Shown here: piece after piece, positions 32,839-43,397 of the stretch
Position numbering within the stretch: the first letter of the stretch is position 1
How the letters are laid out: each line of letters begins with the position of its first letter
DNA from: Amanita rubescens
Lineage: Eukaryota > Basidiomycota > Agaricomycetes > Agaricales > Amanitaceae
Assembly (NCBI GenBank): GCA_015039365.1
Contig: WION01000377.1
Coordinates: 1 to 51,213, forward strand
Length of the DNA stretch: 51,213 nucleotides
Direction: 5' to 3'
The notes under the pieces: generated by a model
What the model saw: only the letters and a program-made list of their open reading frames with translations
What the model was told of the DNA's origin: nothing
The model's database searches: none
Position numbers and translations under genes: made by a program

Positions 32839-35800
32839 TCACCGCTTGAAAAGCAAAAAAGAGATGGTAAACATCCCAGCGATAGCCCCTAACGCACCGG
32901 CAGCCGTCCACCGCGTATACTCGTTGAACGGACGTCTAACGAGGTGAACATCCGTGATAGACACACCCCGGAGGGAGAACAAGACAACGCCCGTCACGAA
33001 CCCGATGATGGAGTACAACAGGAACACGACGGGGAGGGACATGACGACACTTCGTTTCGATAGCATCAAGAGCCCTTCTCCACCTATCACCTGAGGAGGC
33101 CTTTCGAGGTCCGCTTTGATGGTAAAGATAGCGAGGAGCGTCGAGGCCATTGAAAAGATGGCTGAAACGAGCGCTACGAATCCCGCGATGCGCATGACGC
33201 TATCCAGTCCCGACAATGTGAGGAAAGTCACCGATGCGCTCAATATAATGGATGCCTTTCAAACACGTCAATTTGGGTCAAAATCCCGGGTATAGAATCA
33301 AACACGTACCATGATACACGTGCACGCGCCAATGACAAACATTGGAGCAGCGGTTCTCAACCCGCTCTCTTCGTCCGCTCTGTGGTCTCTCGAGCGGTCA
33401 AGGAAGAAGTAAGGAATACCGAGACACAAGCAGGATATGGTAAAGTCCACAAGAACGCGGGGGAACGCCCTGCGGTAAATTGGCGCTGTCGCAGTTTTGG
33501 CCGTGATGTCTTTCGGCAGGGGTTTGTTGGGACGAAAATGTTGTTGACGCCATTGTGCAACTCGCAACAGGATCCTTGCGATGGTTCGAGTTTGAATGGC
33601 AACGTCAACCCGTCCCTCCTTGTCATCTAAACGCATACATTAGAATACAAGTCAAACAATATTTAAAGAAACGTACCATCGAACCGCTTGAGTAGATCTA
33701 GCAACGTTCCACATTCTTCCTGCGTGAAAGGAGCAGGAATCGGCGATTGAGAAGGAAGAAGCCGTTCTGCACAATTCGATTAATATCAATGCACGAGTCC
33801 ACCAGTTCCGGAAAGACGTACCCGTCATAGCCCAATTAATCGCTTCATACGCTTCCTGCTTCGCCCTCGGCTCCAAAGTAACATGCGAAGGATGAGCCTC
33901 CACAAAAGCCCAATACCTATACTCCAAATCCAGCTCTGAAAGCGAAATTGAGTCTCCACAAAAGAAAAAAAAAAAAGGCAAACAACTCACGATCCTCATC
34001 TTCCTTTTTCTTCTTCAACGCCCTCCTCTTAATCGCCACATCAAACGCCTTATCAAACACCACACTCCTCTCTTTATGATCAACCCACCACCTCACAGGA
34101 ATAAACCCCTTCTTGATACTCCCCGCATCGCGAAGCCACAACTCGGCTCCCTCCGCTGCACCCTCCACGGCATCTTTATGCTGTTCCATCTCAAGATGTC
34201 TCATCACGGCATTAGACAACCGGTCGTTCCGCATCTCAACGTCCGCAACGACGCGCGCCGAGGGGTTGACGTAATACACGTATGAATCGGGGAGGTGGAT
34301 TTCCACCCACCCATTTTCGCGCAGACGAGGGGGCGTAGCGGATTCGTGCTGTTCAAAGGTGCCGTACCGACCGGGAGTAGTGGCAGTTATAGGGTTGGGG
34401 AACGGGTATGATGAAGAGGAGTTGCCTGTTTTTGGAGTTTTGCCGCTGCGGATGAGGGGTTGGCTTTCGCTGCTCGTTGTGTCAGCGTGATTGAGGAGGA
34501 AGAGGAGGGTCTCTAGGCACTTACTCGGAATCTGAATCGGCGCCGTAGGGTTTGGGGTTACCGAGGAACTTGGGTTGTTGAGTTGATCTGAAGAATTGGA
34601 GTTTGGGTGAGTCAGAAGAAGACGCAGGCACGGATAGACACTTACTTTGCTTTTGAATTACCAGGAACGAGTGCCGTAGGCATCGACATCATCACAGCAC
34701 GATTATCCGGGGAAGAAGAATAAATAGGCCCATTCCCATGCGAGGGAGGAAGCCTCGGCGCAACTGGATCGTCAAACGGATTTTCATTTTCGAGCGAACG
34801 GCTGGTGGCGGGAATATCTTCGCTAGAATCGCTCCTCGAAGTCAAACTCCTCGCGACAGGCCTAGGAGGAATCGACATGGGCGTCTCTTCAACGCTGTGC
34901 TGAGACCAGGGTTCATGTTCCGAAGTGTACATGTCAAGGTCTACTTGACGTGGGGGCGTCCTAGGTGCTTGTTGCCCTTGTTGGCTAGGGCTAGTGACGA
35001 TAGGGATAGGGATAGGGATAATCGTCGGCATCTGCGTCTGAGGCTGTGGAGGCGTTTGCTGTTGAGGTTGTTGCTTCGAAGGTGGGGGTGGGGGCACCTC
35101 ATCATCGTCTTCCGGGCTCGATCTGATATACTCGAAAAACGTGCCTTGTTTCTGCGGGATAGGAATCGGGGCAGACCTGTCCTCCTGTTCTCCTCCACTG
35201 CTGACAAGCAGATCGGTACTGTCTTGCGCCGTGGGGACTACGGAAGGTTCCGTTGGTTGACTTGCATCGCTCGGTGCACGTTCAATAGGTAGTGGTGATT
35301 GTTGTGGGGGCGGCGATGCAGCATCCTCTTCCGCAGCCGGCTGCGCGTACGGATCTGGGATAGGATCCGAAGAAGGAAGATCATCAACATCGTCAGTGAA
35401 AGCACCGGGATTAGAAGTGTCTTCTTCGAGGGGAGGGGCAACGTAACCCGCGGTAGGACTCGTAACGACTTCTTGAGGATCGGAAGTGTTAGGTGGCTTG
35501 ACTTCCTGCGACAAGGGAGATTTTGTAGCTGCTGGAGCGGTAATTTCCTCTTGGGACTCAGCGGCCTCTCTAGCAGGAGATTCAGCGATAGGGCTAGGCT
35601 GGTGAGGCGCGGCTGCCGCTGTACTCGCCGCAGGCTGAGGAGGGGGAGTGGCGGATCTGGTGAAGATGTTGGAGAGACTAGTGTTACTGCGGGACTTTTT
35701 GGGCTTCTTGCCGCTGGTAGACACTGCGTCGTCCTCGCGGTCAATATCGGTAGAGGTGCGCTCTCCTTGGTCGGGTGTCCCTGGACGAGCTGGGCTTATG

Positions 35801-35883
35801 AGCGCGGTGGAGGCACGGCGCATGACACCGCCCATGCGTGAAGTCCATTTCTTTGTCGGTGTCTGGTTGGCCATGGCGGACAA
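32839..35883 (-). CDS. Conserved basidiomycete membrane protein with WW-like motif and about five TM helices
   Basis: Seven exons on the minus strand: 34646-35883, 34525-34587, 33991-34469, 33822-33935, 33677-33766, 33310-33626 and 32839-33255, all joining in phase to 905 aa; introns 50-58 bp. The N-terminal 410 residues are disordered (Pro/Ser/Gln/Glu-rich; basic MANQTPTKKWTSRMGGVMRR start). A WW-like piece, ENGWVEIHLPDSYVYYVNP, follows at about residues 485-510, then DAGSIKKGFIPVRWWVDHK, a helical part with LDLEYRYWAFVEAHPSHV, and five hydrophobic helices (VDFTISCLCLGIPYFFL, APMFVIGACTCIM, IAGFVALVSAIFSMASTLLA, VVMSLPVVFLLYSIIGFVTG, AAGALGAIAGMFTISFLLF). I know this only as a conserved fungal hypothetical; function and membrane are unknown. 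The start could also be the second ATG at 35874. This clean 2.7-kb frame shows that base quality is good here. Confidence 0.8.
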
Positions 35884-36238
35884 GACTGAGGGAAGGTTGT
35901 TGGTGTGGAAAAGGAAATGTGCTGCGCTGCTTACTTTTTATCTAACGCCGTGCCAGGCCGTTGCGTTGAGGCAGGGCAATCAAGCACGCCTTGAGGCGGC
36001 AAGAATGAAGATAATGATGTGGATAATCTTGGGACACCACGTTTTTTGCGTATAAGTCGGTTTGATGCGACTAGTATGAGCAGGGCGGTGCAAGACAGCA
36101 GCCATGAACGACAATGAGCATGGGAGGGCGTACATGCTGGACGGCGCGTGTTGATGAACACGAGGCGGGAAACCGGGGCTGAAACATTGACCAGAGTACG
36201 TAACTTTCGCCAGCCTGAACCCACGAGGAAAACTTACC
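35884..36238. promoter_or_regulatory. Divergent promoter region
   Basis: 355 bp between the starts of the WW-like membrane protein (minus) and the next hypothetical (plus). No TATA box or repeated motif stands out. Confidence 0.4.
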
Positions 36239-37381
36239 ATGAAGCGTCCGTTTGACGAAGCGGACCGTGAAGAACCGAAGAAGAAATCCAAACTAGTAGC
36301 CAACCTTCAAGATCTTCTTGATGTTTCTGACCTTCAAGGCGCGTCAGACGATGAACTCGAAGCTCGCTTTCAATACATCGCCAAAATCATTCTCTGCGAC
36401 TATGAGCTCATTGTTGGCTCATCGTCTGGGGAGAGTCGCTATAGTGTTCTCGAATTGGAGTTTTACCTCTGGTTACCAGGCTCACACGAAGACCCGTTTA
36501 CTCACGGCAGCGAAGGACAACGAATACCAGCTCAATGGTACGCGCGTCATTCTTTAACCAAGCTAGACTAACCCCACCATTGCAGGCATTTTCACCGCTC
36601 GCCTCGACCGTCGAAAGACTCTCGTCGCAGTCTAACAAGTCTAAGCTACCGAGGCGGTTCTCGCAAAGGACTTGACCTCACCATCGCCTCTTCTTCACCT
36701 CAAAAAGACATTCGAGGTGGAATCCTCCTCCGCACCCTCTCTCGTACCTCTCCAGACCCAAAAATCATATGTGGCCCATCTCTCATCGTAGACGAAATTC
36801 TCCACGCAAGCGGAGCAGTCCGCTCCATTTCATCCCTCGTCGAAACAAAATGGGATCCTTCCACCGGTCTAAAGGCCTTCCGTCCCGGTGAAAGCTTAAG
36901 CAAATCAACCCACCTCACCCTCCTCCCACGAGAGGTTGAACAACCGAGGGGATCCCACCCGACGGTTTACCGTTCCCCGCGGATCGGGCTAGACCTCTCC
37001 CATCCGGGTACAACTCCCACACGAGACCACCCGCGTCTCCAATACCTCCCTAAACCATACCGATTCTTCATCTATCCCGACCAACTCGATAAAGGCCGTC
37101 CGCAGACCTTTCTCGGGGTCCTCCACTCGTATCTTCCCTCTCCCCCGCCAAGACCAGGGCCAGGGCCGCTCAGGGCAGACCCGGCCGTACGCGCACAGGT
37201 GATGACTACAATGGCGATCAAACGAGGCACGTTTGATAAATACTTTGATGATTACGCGACGGGCGTAGATAAAGGCGCTATTCGGACGTACGTCGGTACT
37301 GCGGGTAAAGGCGCCTCTTCCTCCCCCGCTACATATCTAAGAATGATAGGCACGCTAGAACGGTTTTTTGCATCTTCATGA
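36239..37381 (+). CDS. Conserved hypothetical protein with a 2-bp frame break
   Basis: Exon 1 36239-36537 (MKRPFDEADREEPKKKSKLV, a basic possibly nuclear start; then RFQYIAKIILCDYELIVGSS) and exon 2 36584-37381 after a 46-bp intron. Exon 2 has LSYRGGSRKGLDLTIASSS, GGILLRTLSRTSPDPKIICG, PSLIVDEILHASGA and RLQYLPKPYRFFIYPDQLDK. The join in the correct phase gives WHFHRS, but the frame that carries the rest of exon 2 is displaced by two bases at about 36596-36602, where CG appears doubled (TCGCGCC). About 365 aa. It looks like a protein conserved in basidiomycetes; I do not know its activity. It converges on the phosphatase gene, with 51 bp between stops. Confidence 0.65.
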
Positions 37382-37432
37382 GACGCATTATACATGTATA
37401 TCTTATTACATTTTATAATATATATGGGTATC

Positions 37433-39060
37433 TTACATTGGCACTTCTGGCGTGTTATCAAAACAAGCCTCCCAATCCCCCTCTCCATTATTCCTCGCAT
37501 AACTCTGACTTTCCACAAACGCACCAAGCTCACACAATCCCTCCTCCCCACCACAAAACTCCAACGGCTGCACCTCATCATTCACCAACACCCTCACATA
37601 CTCCCCCCCATCCTCATGGCAAACCAACCTCTCCACCACCATCCTCGCCCCAAACGGCACCATCCTCGACGCAAACCACGTCCTCCCCTCATCCGGCTCA
37701 CTCGGATCCAACGCCCTACCCTGCACAAACAACCCCATCGCCGAAAAAATCGCCACCATCTCATTATCATGCGAAAAATCCGCATACACCCCCCTCCCCA
37801 ACGGAAAACTCTCCCCATCCTCATCCAACGTCCCATTCGTCTGCGTCCGATCTCTCACAGGCAACCCCGTCAACCTCGCCAACAACTCATTAACATACCC
37901 AACACCTTGAACGCGACCTAAAGGTTGCCCATAACCCGTCCCGTAAAATTTGTCTAAATCGGCTACGTATTCGAACGAAGCAAATTCGTCTTGAGTGAAT
38001 AGGTCGCAAAAGGGGGAATGGGAGATGTGAGCGATGGATTCGAATGGGCAGATGAGTTGGAGGCCGTAGATGTTTGCTTGGGTTAGGTTGGAACCTGGAG
38101 CGAGAGAGTTGAGTCGGGTGGATATTGGGTAGGCGTATTGGTTTATCCAGGAGTCGACGGCAAAATCGGCGGAACCGGCGTTGGGGCATTGGTTGTTGTC
38201 AAGCGTGCAATTTTGCTTTATGGTTAGGGTTAGGGTTAGAGGAGGTGAAGAGAAAAGGAATCTTACATTTTCGTCGAGGATGACGTTTAGTTTGGCGTGG
38301 TAAATGTGGTTGGAGGCTTCGGTGAATCCTTGATTGGTGGTGAGGAAGTTGAATTTAGTGGAAGGGAGGGTAAGGACGTACCTAGCGTCCAATTCGTAGC
38401 AGAGTCGATGACGCGCTGGCTCCCTGACGCTCTCACAAAGGGGAGATTATCCTCATTTACAAGGTAAGGATATCGCAAAAAGGTTTCCTTTCCCGTGAAT
38501 TTGGCTCTAGTACGATCGGTGAGGTGTGAATATGTGAACAATACCAAACGTACTGCTGAGCACCGAAATAAACCAAATCGTTTATTCGTAAATCGTATTC
38601 ATAGCTTTTCAGAAAGATTAGGTGAGGGTGTAGATAAGCCTCAGCTGATTTGAGCTTGTCGAGAGCGGCGAGTATGCCTGCTTGAGCTCCTCGCGTAGGG
38701 TAACGCGCGCCATGTCGTTGCAACTACAACGCAAATCTCAGCCTCGATCGATGAAAAATAATAATAGACACGCACGATATTAACTTGGGTAATACTACAC
38801 TGCTCTGGCGGAGGAGTATAGTCCGCTACCGGGAACCAAGGTCTATACGCGCCCCAGTTTCTTTGGATAGACAGAGGGACCGGAATGGTGATGGGGAACT
38901 CGGCAACGTGGGTCTTACTCTTTCCATGACGGTATAGATAAAGATAAGCGAGGACCAAGAGGGCGAGGAGGTGCCCCGGCAGCCAACGCCAGGACGCCCG
39001 TACACCTGGATTGACGCTATTGACTGGTGCTACTAGCAGAGGCGAGTAGATCTTTGACAT
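37433..39060 (-). CDS. Membrane-anchored histidine acid phosphatase (phytase / MINPP type)
   Basis: Branch-2 histidine phosphatase, 474 aa; exons 38776-39060, 38554-38723, 38382-38506, 38267-38328 and 37433-38215, all in phase, introns 47-53 bp. A TM anchor lies near residues 27-46 (WLPGHLLALLVLAYLYLYR). The catalytic RHGARYPTRG starts exon 2 (about residue 98; its His forms the phosphoenzyme) and the proton-donor motif is SHDNEM (about residue 365). Further family features: CPFESIAHISHSPFCDLFTQ and several Cys near the C-terminus. Substrate is likely phytate or another phosphomonoester, on the cell surface or in the secretory path; an N-terminal anchor instead of a cleaved signal is inferred. 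The true ATG is at 39060; the open frame runs upstream without ATG. Confidence 0.88.
38222..38239. repeat. Telomere-like TTAGGG run inside an intron
   Basis: GGTTAGGGTTAGGGTTAG, two and a half units of the fungal telomere repeat, lies in the 51-bp intron 38216-38266 of the phosphatase gene, between donor and acceptor. Confidence 0.8.
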
Positions 39061-39316
39061 GGATGTTGAAGTCAAAGGCGTGCAGAGTCATTTTGATGGA
39101 ATGACAGTACTAGACGCACGTTGTTCGGCGAGCGTGCGTGCGTGCCAATTGGCCGGCCGGAGATATTCACACGGTTGTGATACTAATAGAGACATGAGCC
39201 CGGTACCGGCTCACCAACAACGTTAACCTGAGCATTGAAATGATCAGAGTCACTTGAGCAATGATGTTAGATGAAATGGAGTACTCACATAGCCGGTTAC
39301 CTGGGACGTTGATTTT
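39061..39316. other. Intergenic between phosphatase and SSP1
   Basis: Divergent upstream region. There are no coding signals and no repeat apart from the SSP1 promoter that follows. Confidence 0.4.
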
Positions 39317-39504
39317 CGGGTTCCATGGCCACGTCCACTGGTATTACTAGTATAAGATGGCACTGCATCCGCCTCGCTAAGCTTCAGCTGGTCTCCATAT
39401 CCCCCTCGCACTTTAGAGCTGGTCTCTATAGTACCTCGTCAAGCTCATTCCCAACAGTAAGCGACTCCCATATAAACTGACGGCTAATCGCATGTTCTGC
39501 GTAG
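39317..39504 (+). promoter_or_regulatory. SSP1 promoter and 5'UTR intron
   Basis: CGGGTTCCATGGCC at 39317-39330, TATAAGA at 39351-39357 and CAGCTGGTCTCC at 39385-39396, the last partly repeated as GAGCTGGTCTCT near 39417. A leader intron runs 39457-39504 (GTAAGC...GCGTAG). The same element order is found in the other SSP genes. Confidence 0.75.
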
Positions 39505-39527
39505 GACCTTATCGAGCCTTATCAATC

Positions 39528-40142
39528 ATGTTATTCTTGCACACGTTGCTATTCTTTGTACTCGCCATTTCAGTCGCGGCGATTCCTGTTTCTCCAGAGA
39601 CTCCGTCCGACCCTCCTCAGCAAAAAGGGATCGGACATAGGTTGAAAAATATGCTCACATCGGCACCTTACGAACATAACGTGTCTCCAGAGGCCAAGAG
39701 CCAACGGATAAATGGAATCTGGAAAACGCACGTTTTGTACAAGGCAGCTGAAGGTGAACCACTGCAGCCTGCGAAGATATGTATGCTGATTCAAGATGGG
39801 ATGGTTACGACGCTCTATGATCTACCGAGGAAAAAGTTGGGAACCGCTCAAGGATTAATCGAATCCGCGACATGGAGCCGGGTGGTAAAAGTACAACGAT
39901 TTGAACAAGCACCTTACAACGTGAGCGGTTTACCGCAAATTGAAAATATAATGGAGTCTGAGCTTGTCATCATTTTGTAGGTTAGATTACCCCCCGAAGC
40001 CACGGAAAGCACGTATCGCAAGGATCAACTAGTAGTAACTGGTGTATGTCGCGGTGGAATAATGGTATCTATTGGAGTTTTAGGCAATCCAAAGAAGTGG
40101 GCAAGTTTATGTGTACAACTTAGAATACCGTCACGGTCGTAA
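39528..40142 (+). CDS. SSP1, small secreted protein of the array
   Basis: 174 aa, exons 39528-39890 and 39981-40142. The start is the MLFLHTLLFFVLAISVAAIP signal peptide, preceded by the leader-intron acceptor GCGTAG. Family marks: RINGIW after the pro-like region, TWSR at the end of the middle part and a short C-terminal exon (VRLPPEATESTY, ending LRIPSRS). The fixed intron that follows R-I-x-G-x-W in other members is not needed here: 39732-39767 has GT...CAG ends but is 36 bp, in frame and without stop, so it may be a retained or lost intron. SSP1 is the only member on the plus strand. Mature function unknown. Confidence 0.72.
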
Positions 40143-40379
40143 TTATAGAACACGCGTCAATGCACGTGGTCAGCAGTCGGAGGCTTACCTAATATCCATG
40201 CCACTCATCTACCGACGCACGCCAGACGGACGCGGCTCACCGCAGGACGTCGAGGACGACATCGTCCTTTCAGACCTCGTCAGAGGTACAGGTGAGGCAT
40301 CAAGACTGAGGACGCAGAGGCGCTCTCAGAGTGGACAGGGTCTATACTGCAGTCAGCAGGCCTTCGAGATGGGAGGTTT

Positions 40380-42206
40380 ATGTCCCGTACGAGGAGGATC
40401 AAGTCCCCTCAGCCCCAGGACTTGTCCCAGAACCTCCTCAACAAGCCCTCACAGAGTCAACAGTCGCAAAGTCAGCAACAGCCATCGTTCGCGCTTCCAT
40501 TCCCAGTTGCGCCCCCGCTAGATTTGAACAGAGACGAGAATGACGAGTACACCTTCGTCCTCCGCTGTGGTGCCTCCTCTGCTGATCCCCACTCTGCCTC
40601 CGACGAGCATCCGCACTATCTCCGCTCTACAGACTCTTCCCCCTTCTTCCCCTCTCTACTCCCTCTCTACCCACCGCGCCCCTCTTCGCCCCAAAAACTA
40701 AGATTCCGGCCCCCAGGAAAACAAGTCTCAAATGGCTGCGGTGCTATCGTGCACACCAAAGCCGCACCGCGCCCTAAACTCGGCATGTGGACTGCCAAAA
40801 CGGAAGCGTCCGATTCCGTCGTCCATCTCGACCCGTGTTATTTTGATTCAGCGGCGGTGGGAAAGATGGTGCGCTCCGTGTGCGGGTGCGTACGTGAAGG
40901 CGTAGGATGTGCTGTCTGGTACGTGTCTTTATTTTCACGAGTGCCAGCGGGTGTACTGATATCGTACAGTGGTAATCCGTTAGGAACCCTATACACGCCA
41001 TGCAAGTCGGCTACGGATGGCGTGTTCTTTGCCCCACCTCGTTCCATACGGTCATCGCAAGGTCAACCATTGCAACCTCAACCGCAGTCGCCGCCGCAAC
41101 CTCAACAACCGCAATCGCCGCCGCCACCGCCACCGCCGCCGACCTCCTCACCAAAACTCCACGTCTATTCCTTCTTCGCAACAGCAGTCTCATCCTACCC
41201 ACCATACAAATTCCCTTCAAGTTCCTCTTCTTCCTCTTCGAGCGCTGGTACCGCTCCACCTCGACACCCTTACCCAATCCCACCTCCAACCTCTCTCCAA
41301 CCCCTATCAAGACTTTCATATCCAGGGGTATCCATACCAGCCCGCTATATCCCTCCCAATCCAAACCTACTCCTCAACTCCTACCCATACCCCGCGAGCA
41401 GGGGCGCAAACCCGAATCCGAATCCGAACCCAGACACGACCGCAAACGCAAATACAACTACAACTGGAAATCCAAACGCCTACCCGGGTGGCCCTACCCC
41501 TACGACGACAACGGCCGGCTACTCGTATCCGTACCCGTTTTCTCACCTGGATTTCCCGTCCCTGCGGGAAGTGGAAGGGAGTATATCGGGGGATGTGTTT
41601 GTAGATGGGTTGCTTCAGGAGAGGCCCGAGGGTGAATTCGGCGACGAAGAAGAAGAGGAGGAGGATGGGGAGGATGAGGAAGATGCAGACGCAGACGAGG
41701 ACGAAGGTGGTGGTAGTGGTGGGGCCGAGGGGGCAGGGGAAGACTCTAGGTTGGGTGGCATTTGGATGACGAGGCCTACGGCGCGGGATATGCTGAGGGC
41801 GCCTAGGATGAGGAGGACTTTTTCGAGTGTGGGAGATAGGGATGCTAGGGATGCTAGGGAGGGCGAACCTGGTTTCTTTTTTGGGAGGGGTTACGCGACG
41901 GCTTCACCTGTTCCTCTTTCTGATTTGGGTGAGGATGGTGGTGCGGCGGTTGCAGACGACGGTGGTGAGGAGGAGAGGGAAGAAGATGCCAACGAGATGA
42001 GAGGCGAAGAAGAGGGTGACGATGAGAGCTTCACGCTTGATGAGGAGGAGTATTACGATTCTTCTCCCGAGGCTTCTCCGCGGCTATCGGTCCTACAGAT
42101 TCGACAAGATGTTGCGGTCGAGGAGGACGCGAGACCCCAATCCAACGGCGGCTTTGCTTCTTCGGATTCTTCGTCGTCCTCGTCGGATAAAGCGGAGTCG
42201 ACGTAG
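40380..42206 (+). CDS. Conserved hypothetical with Cys-rich core and acidic, low-complexity tail
   Basis: 591 aa if the 51-bp intron 40919-40969 is removed, which restores a Cys-rich core reading CGCVREGVGCAVCGNPLGT, LYTPC; without splicing the frame stays open through the intron. Earlier it has NGCGAIVHTKAAPRPKLGMW. The Cys spacing suggests metal binding, but I know no named domain. Then come Pro/Gln-rich, Ser-rich and NPNPNPN stretches, an acidic run (EEEEEDGEDEEDADADEDEG) and a Ser/Asp end. The frame is open upstream to about 40296 (EDAEALSEWTGSILQSAGL, RDGRF just before the ATG), and a frame-shifted stretch from an ATG at 40198 (MPLIYRRTPDG...IVLSDLVRGTGEA) reads like its N-terminus. The real start may therefore be 40198 with an indel near 40305-40311. 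It lies inside the SSP array but is unrelated. Confidence 0.65.
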   Translation: MSRTRRIKSPQPQDLSQNLLNKPSQSQQSQSQQQPSFALPFPVAPPLDLNRDENDEYTFVLRCGASSADPHSASDEHPHYLRSTDSSPFFPSLLPLYPPRPSSPQKLRFRPPGKQVSNGCGAIVHTKAAPRPKLGMWTAKTEASDSVVHLDPCYFDSAAVGKMVRSVCGCVREGVGCAVWYVSLFSRVPAGVLISYSGNPLGTLYTPCKSATDGVFFAPPRSIRSSQGQPLQPQPQSPPQPQQPQSPPPPPPPPTSSPKLHVYSFFATAVSSYPPYKFPSSSSSSSSSAGTAPPRHPYPIPPPTSLQPLSRLSYPGVSIPARYIPPNPNLLLNSYPYPASRGANPNPNPNPDTTANANTTTTGNPNAYPGGPTPTTTTAGYSYPYPFSHLDFPSLREVEGSISGDVFVDGLLQERPEGEFGDEEEEEEDGEDEEDADADEDEGGGSGGAEGAGEDSRLGGIWMTRPTARDMLRAPRMRRTFSSVGDRDARDAREGEPGFFFGRGYATASPVPLSDLGEDGGAAVADDGGEEEREEDANEMRGEEEGDDESFTLDEEEYYDSSPEASPRLSVLQIRQDVAVEEDARPQSNGGFASSDSSSSSSDKAEST

Positions 42207-42409
42207 GCTTCATTCACGACAACGAATATTACGAACACCATAATGCTGACACGCTTTCCTTTCTTTTGTTTTGGATTCTAAACACATGGTGTACATATAG
42301 CATTATTGGGTTGGATTGGATTACATAGGTACAGGTTTAGTAGTAGGTACGCATTTATTTATATACCCATCTTTGTTGGACCATTCATGAGCGTCAGCGC
42401 GTCCCCCTT

Positions 42410-43115
42410 CTATGACCGGGCCAGTTCCCTAACCAACTGCTTCTCAAGCGTCAGGTATCCAAGATCTGTCCAGGCTTTCCTCCCTTCAAATCTCAAGTGC
42501 ACCGTTACTTTGTAACCTTCGTAAAAATTCGGCCCCGAGAACCACGAGGTGAATAAAACGTCGCTCGACTCATCGGCAGCATACTGGGGCAAAGGGGATA
42601 CGAACTTATGCGCGGGAAGCTTACCGGTAAGCTTCATGTTCTAGTAGTACATGTCCATCACAAATTCTCAAAAAAATTGTCGTTAGACCACAGACCTTGA
42701 TGTCCTCCTCGGTTGCCCGTGACCACTTGGTTATGCTCAACATCTCACGCAGCTTTTGCACACTCATCGGAGGCCAGATTTCTTCAATAGCCTGCCTGTC
42801 GACCCTCAAAACATGATCATAATATTTCTCCGTGCTGTCTTTCTACCATTCCATGAGAAGTGCGTTAGTGCGAAATGATATTATTAAAAGAATATAGAGT
42901 TCACTAACACATATCCAGACACCTTTTATCCGTTCGACTAGGATACTACGTTCCGGGACGGGTGGGAGGTAAAATTTTGAAAGCGGAAGTTTCTGTTTCT
43001 GTCCTTTGGGTTGATATAAATGAGAAATATGCTGCTGCTGATCGCTTTCAGGAGGAATAACTGTCGCGAGCGAGGTTCCGAGTACGAAGAAAAGCAGCGT
43101 GTACAAGAACAACAT
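42410..43115 (-). CDS. SSP2, small secreted protein of the array
   Basis: 194 aa; exons 42909-43115, 42696-42842 and 42410-42640, all phase 0. Signal peptide MLFLYTLLFFVLGTSLATV, a variable Gln/Lys-rich spacer, RIKGVWIC at the end of exon 1; exon 2 begins KDSTEKYYDHVLRVDR and ends TKWSRATEEDIK; exon 3 has SPLPQYAADESSDVLFTSWF, SGPNFYEGYKVTVHLRFEG. A leader intron lies at 43129-43183. SSP3 is the closest relative: exons 1 and 2, introns and promoter are clearly alike. No known domain. Confidence 0.78.
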
Positions 43116-43213
43116 GAGGCTCAATGTCCTTTGTAGAATGATTTAAACACAAATGACGGGTTGATTGGCATTATAGCACTTACTGTATATTTAAGCGGCG
43201 GGCAAAGTGCAAT

Positions 43214-43300
43214 GGAGACCAGCTCAAAGGGTTGCCAGAAAATCTGGCAGTTTTATACAAGGGCCGCGGGCCGCTTTGATCACGAAGGCCATGAAACCCG
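43214..43300 (-). promoter_or_regulatory. SSP2 core promoter
   Basis: On the minus strand: CGGGTTTCATGGCC (43287-43300), TATAAAA (43251-43257) and GAGCTGGTCTCC (43214-43225), the last 25 bp below the TATA box. Confidence 0.75.
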
Positions 43301-43397
43301 GTCTCCGATGCCATGCTCGGCCGGCAGAGGATTAAATATTAAATCCTTTATTCTCAAGCTTTGCAACAAGATCGGCGGTACATTTCTATTACACATA

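Noticed and set aside
34738..35292. Arg-rich plus-strand open frame
   Set aside because: Antisense shadow of the disordered N-terminal exon of the WW-like membrane protein.
36239..37381. 3-methyladenine DNA glycosylase-like protein
   Set aside because: A vague resemblance of the YRGG...GLDLT region only; no catalytic motif identified, so left as hypothetical.
37378..37921. Pro/His-rich plus-strand open frames
   Set aside because: Antisense of the last phosphatase exon; composition follows from its codons.
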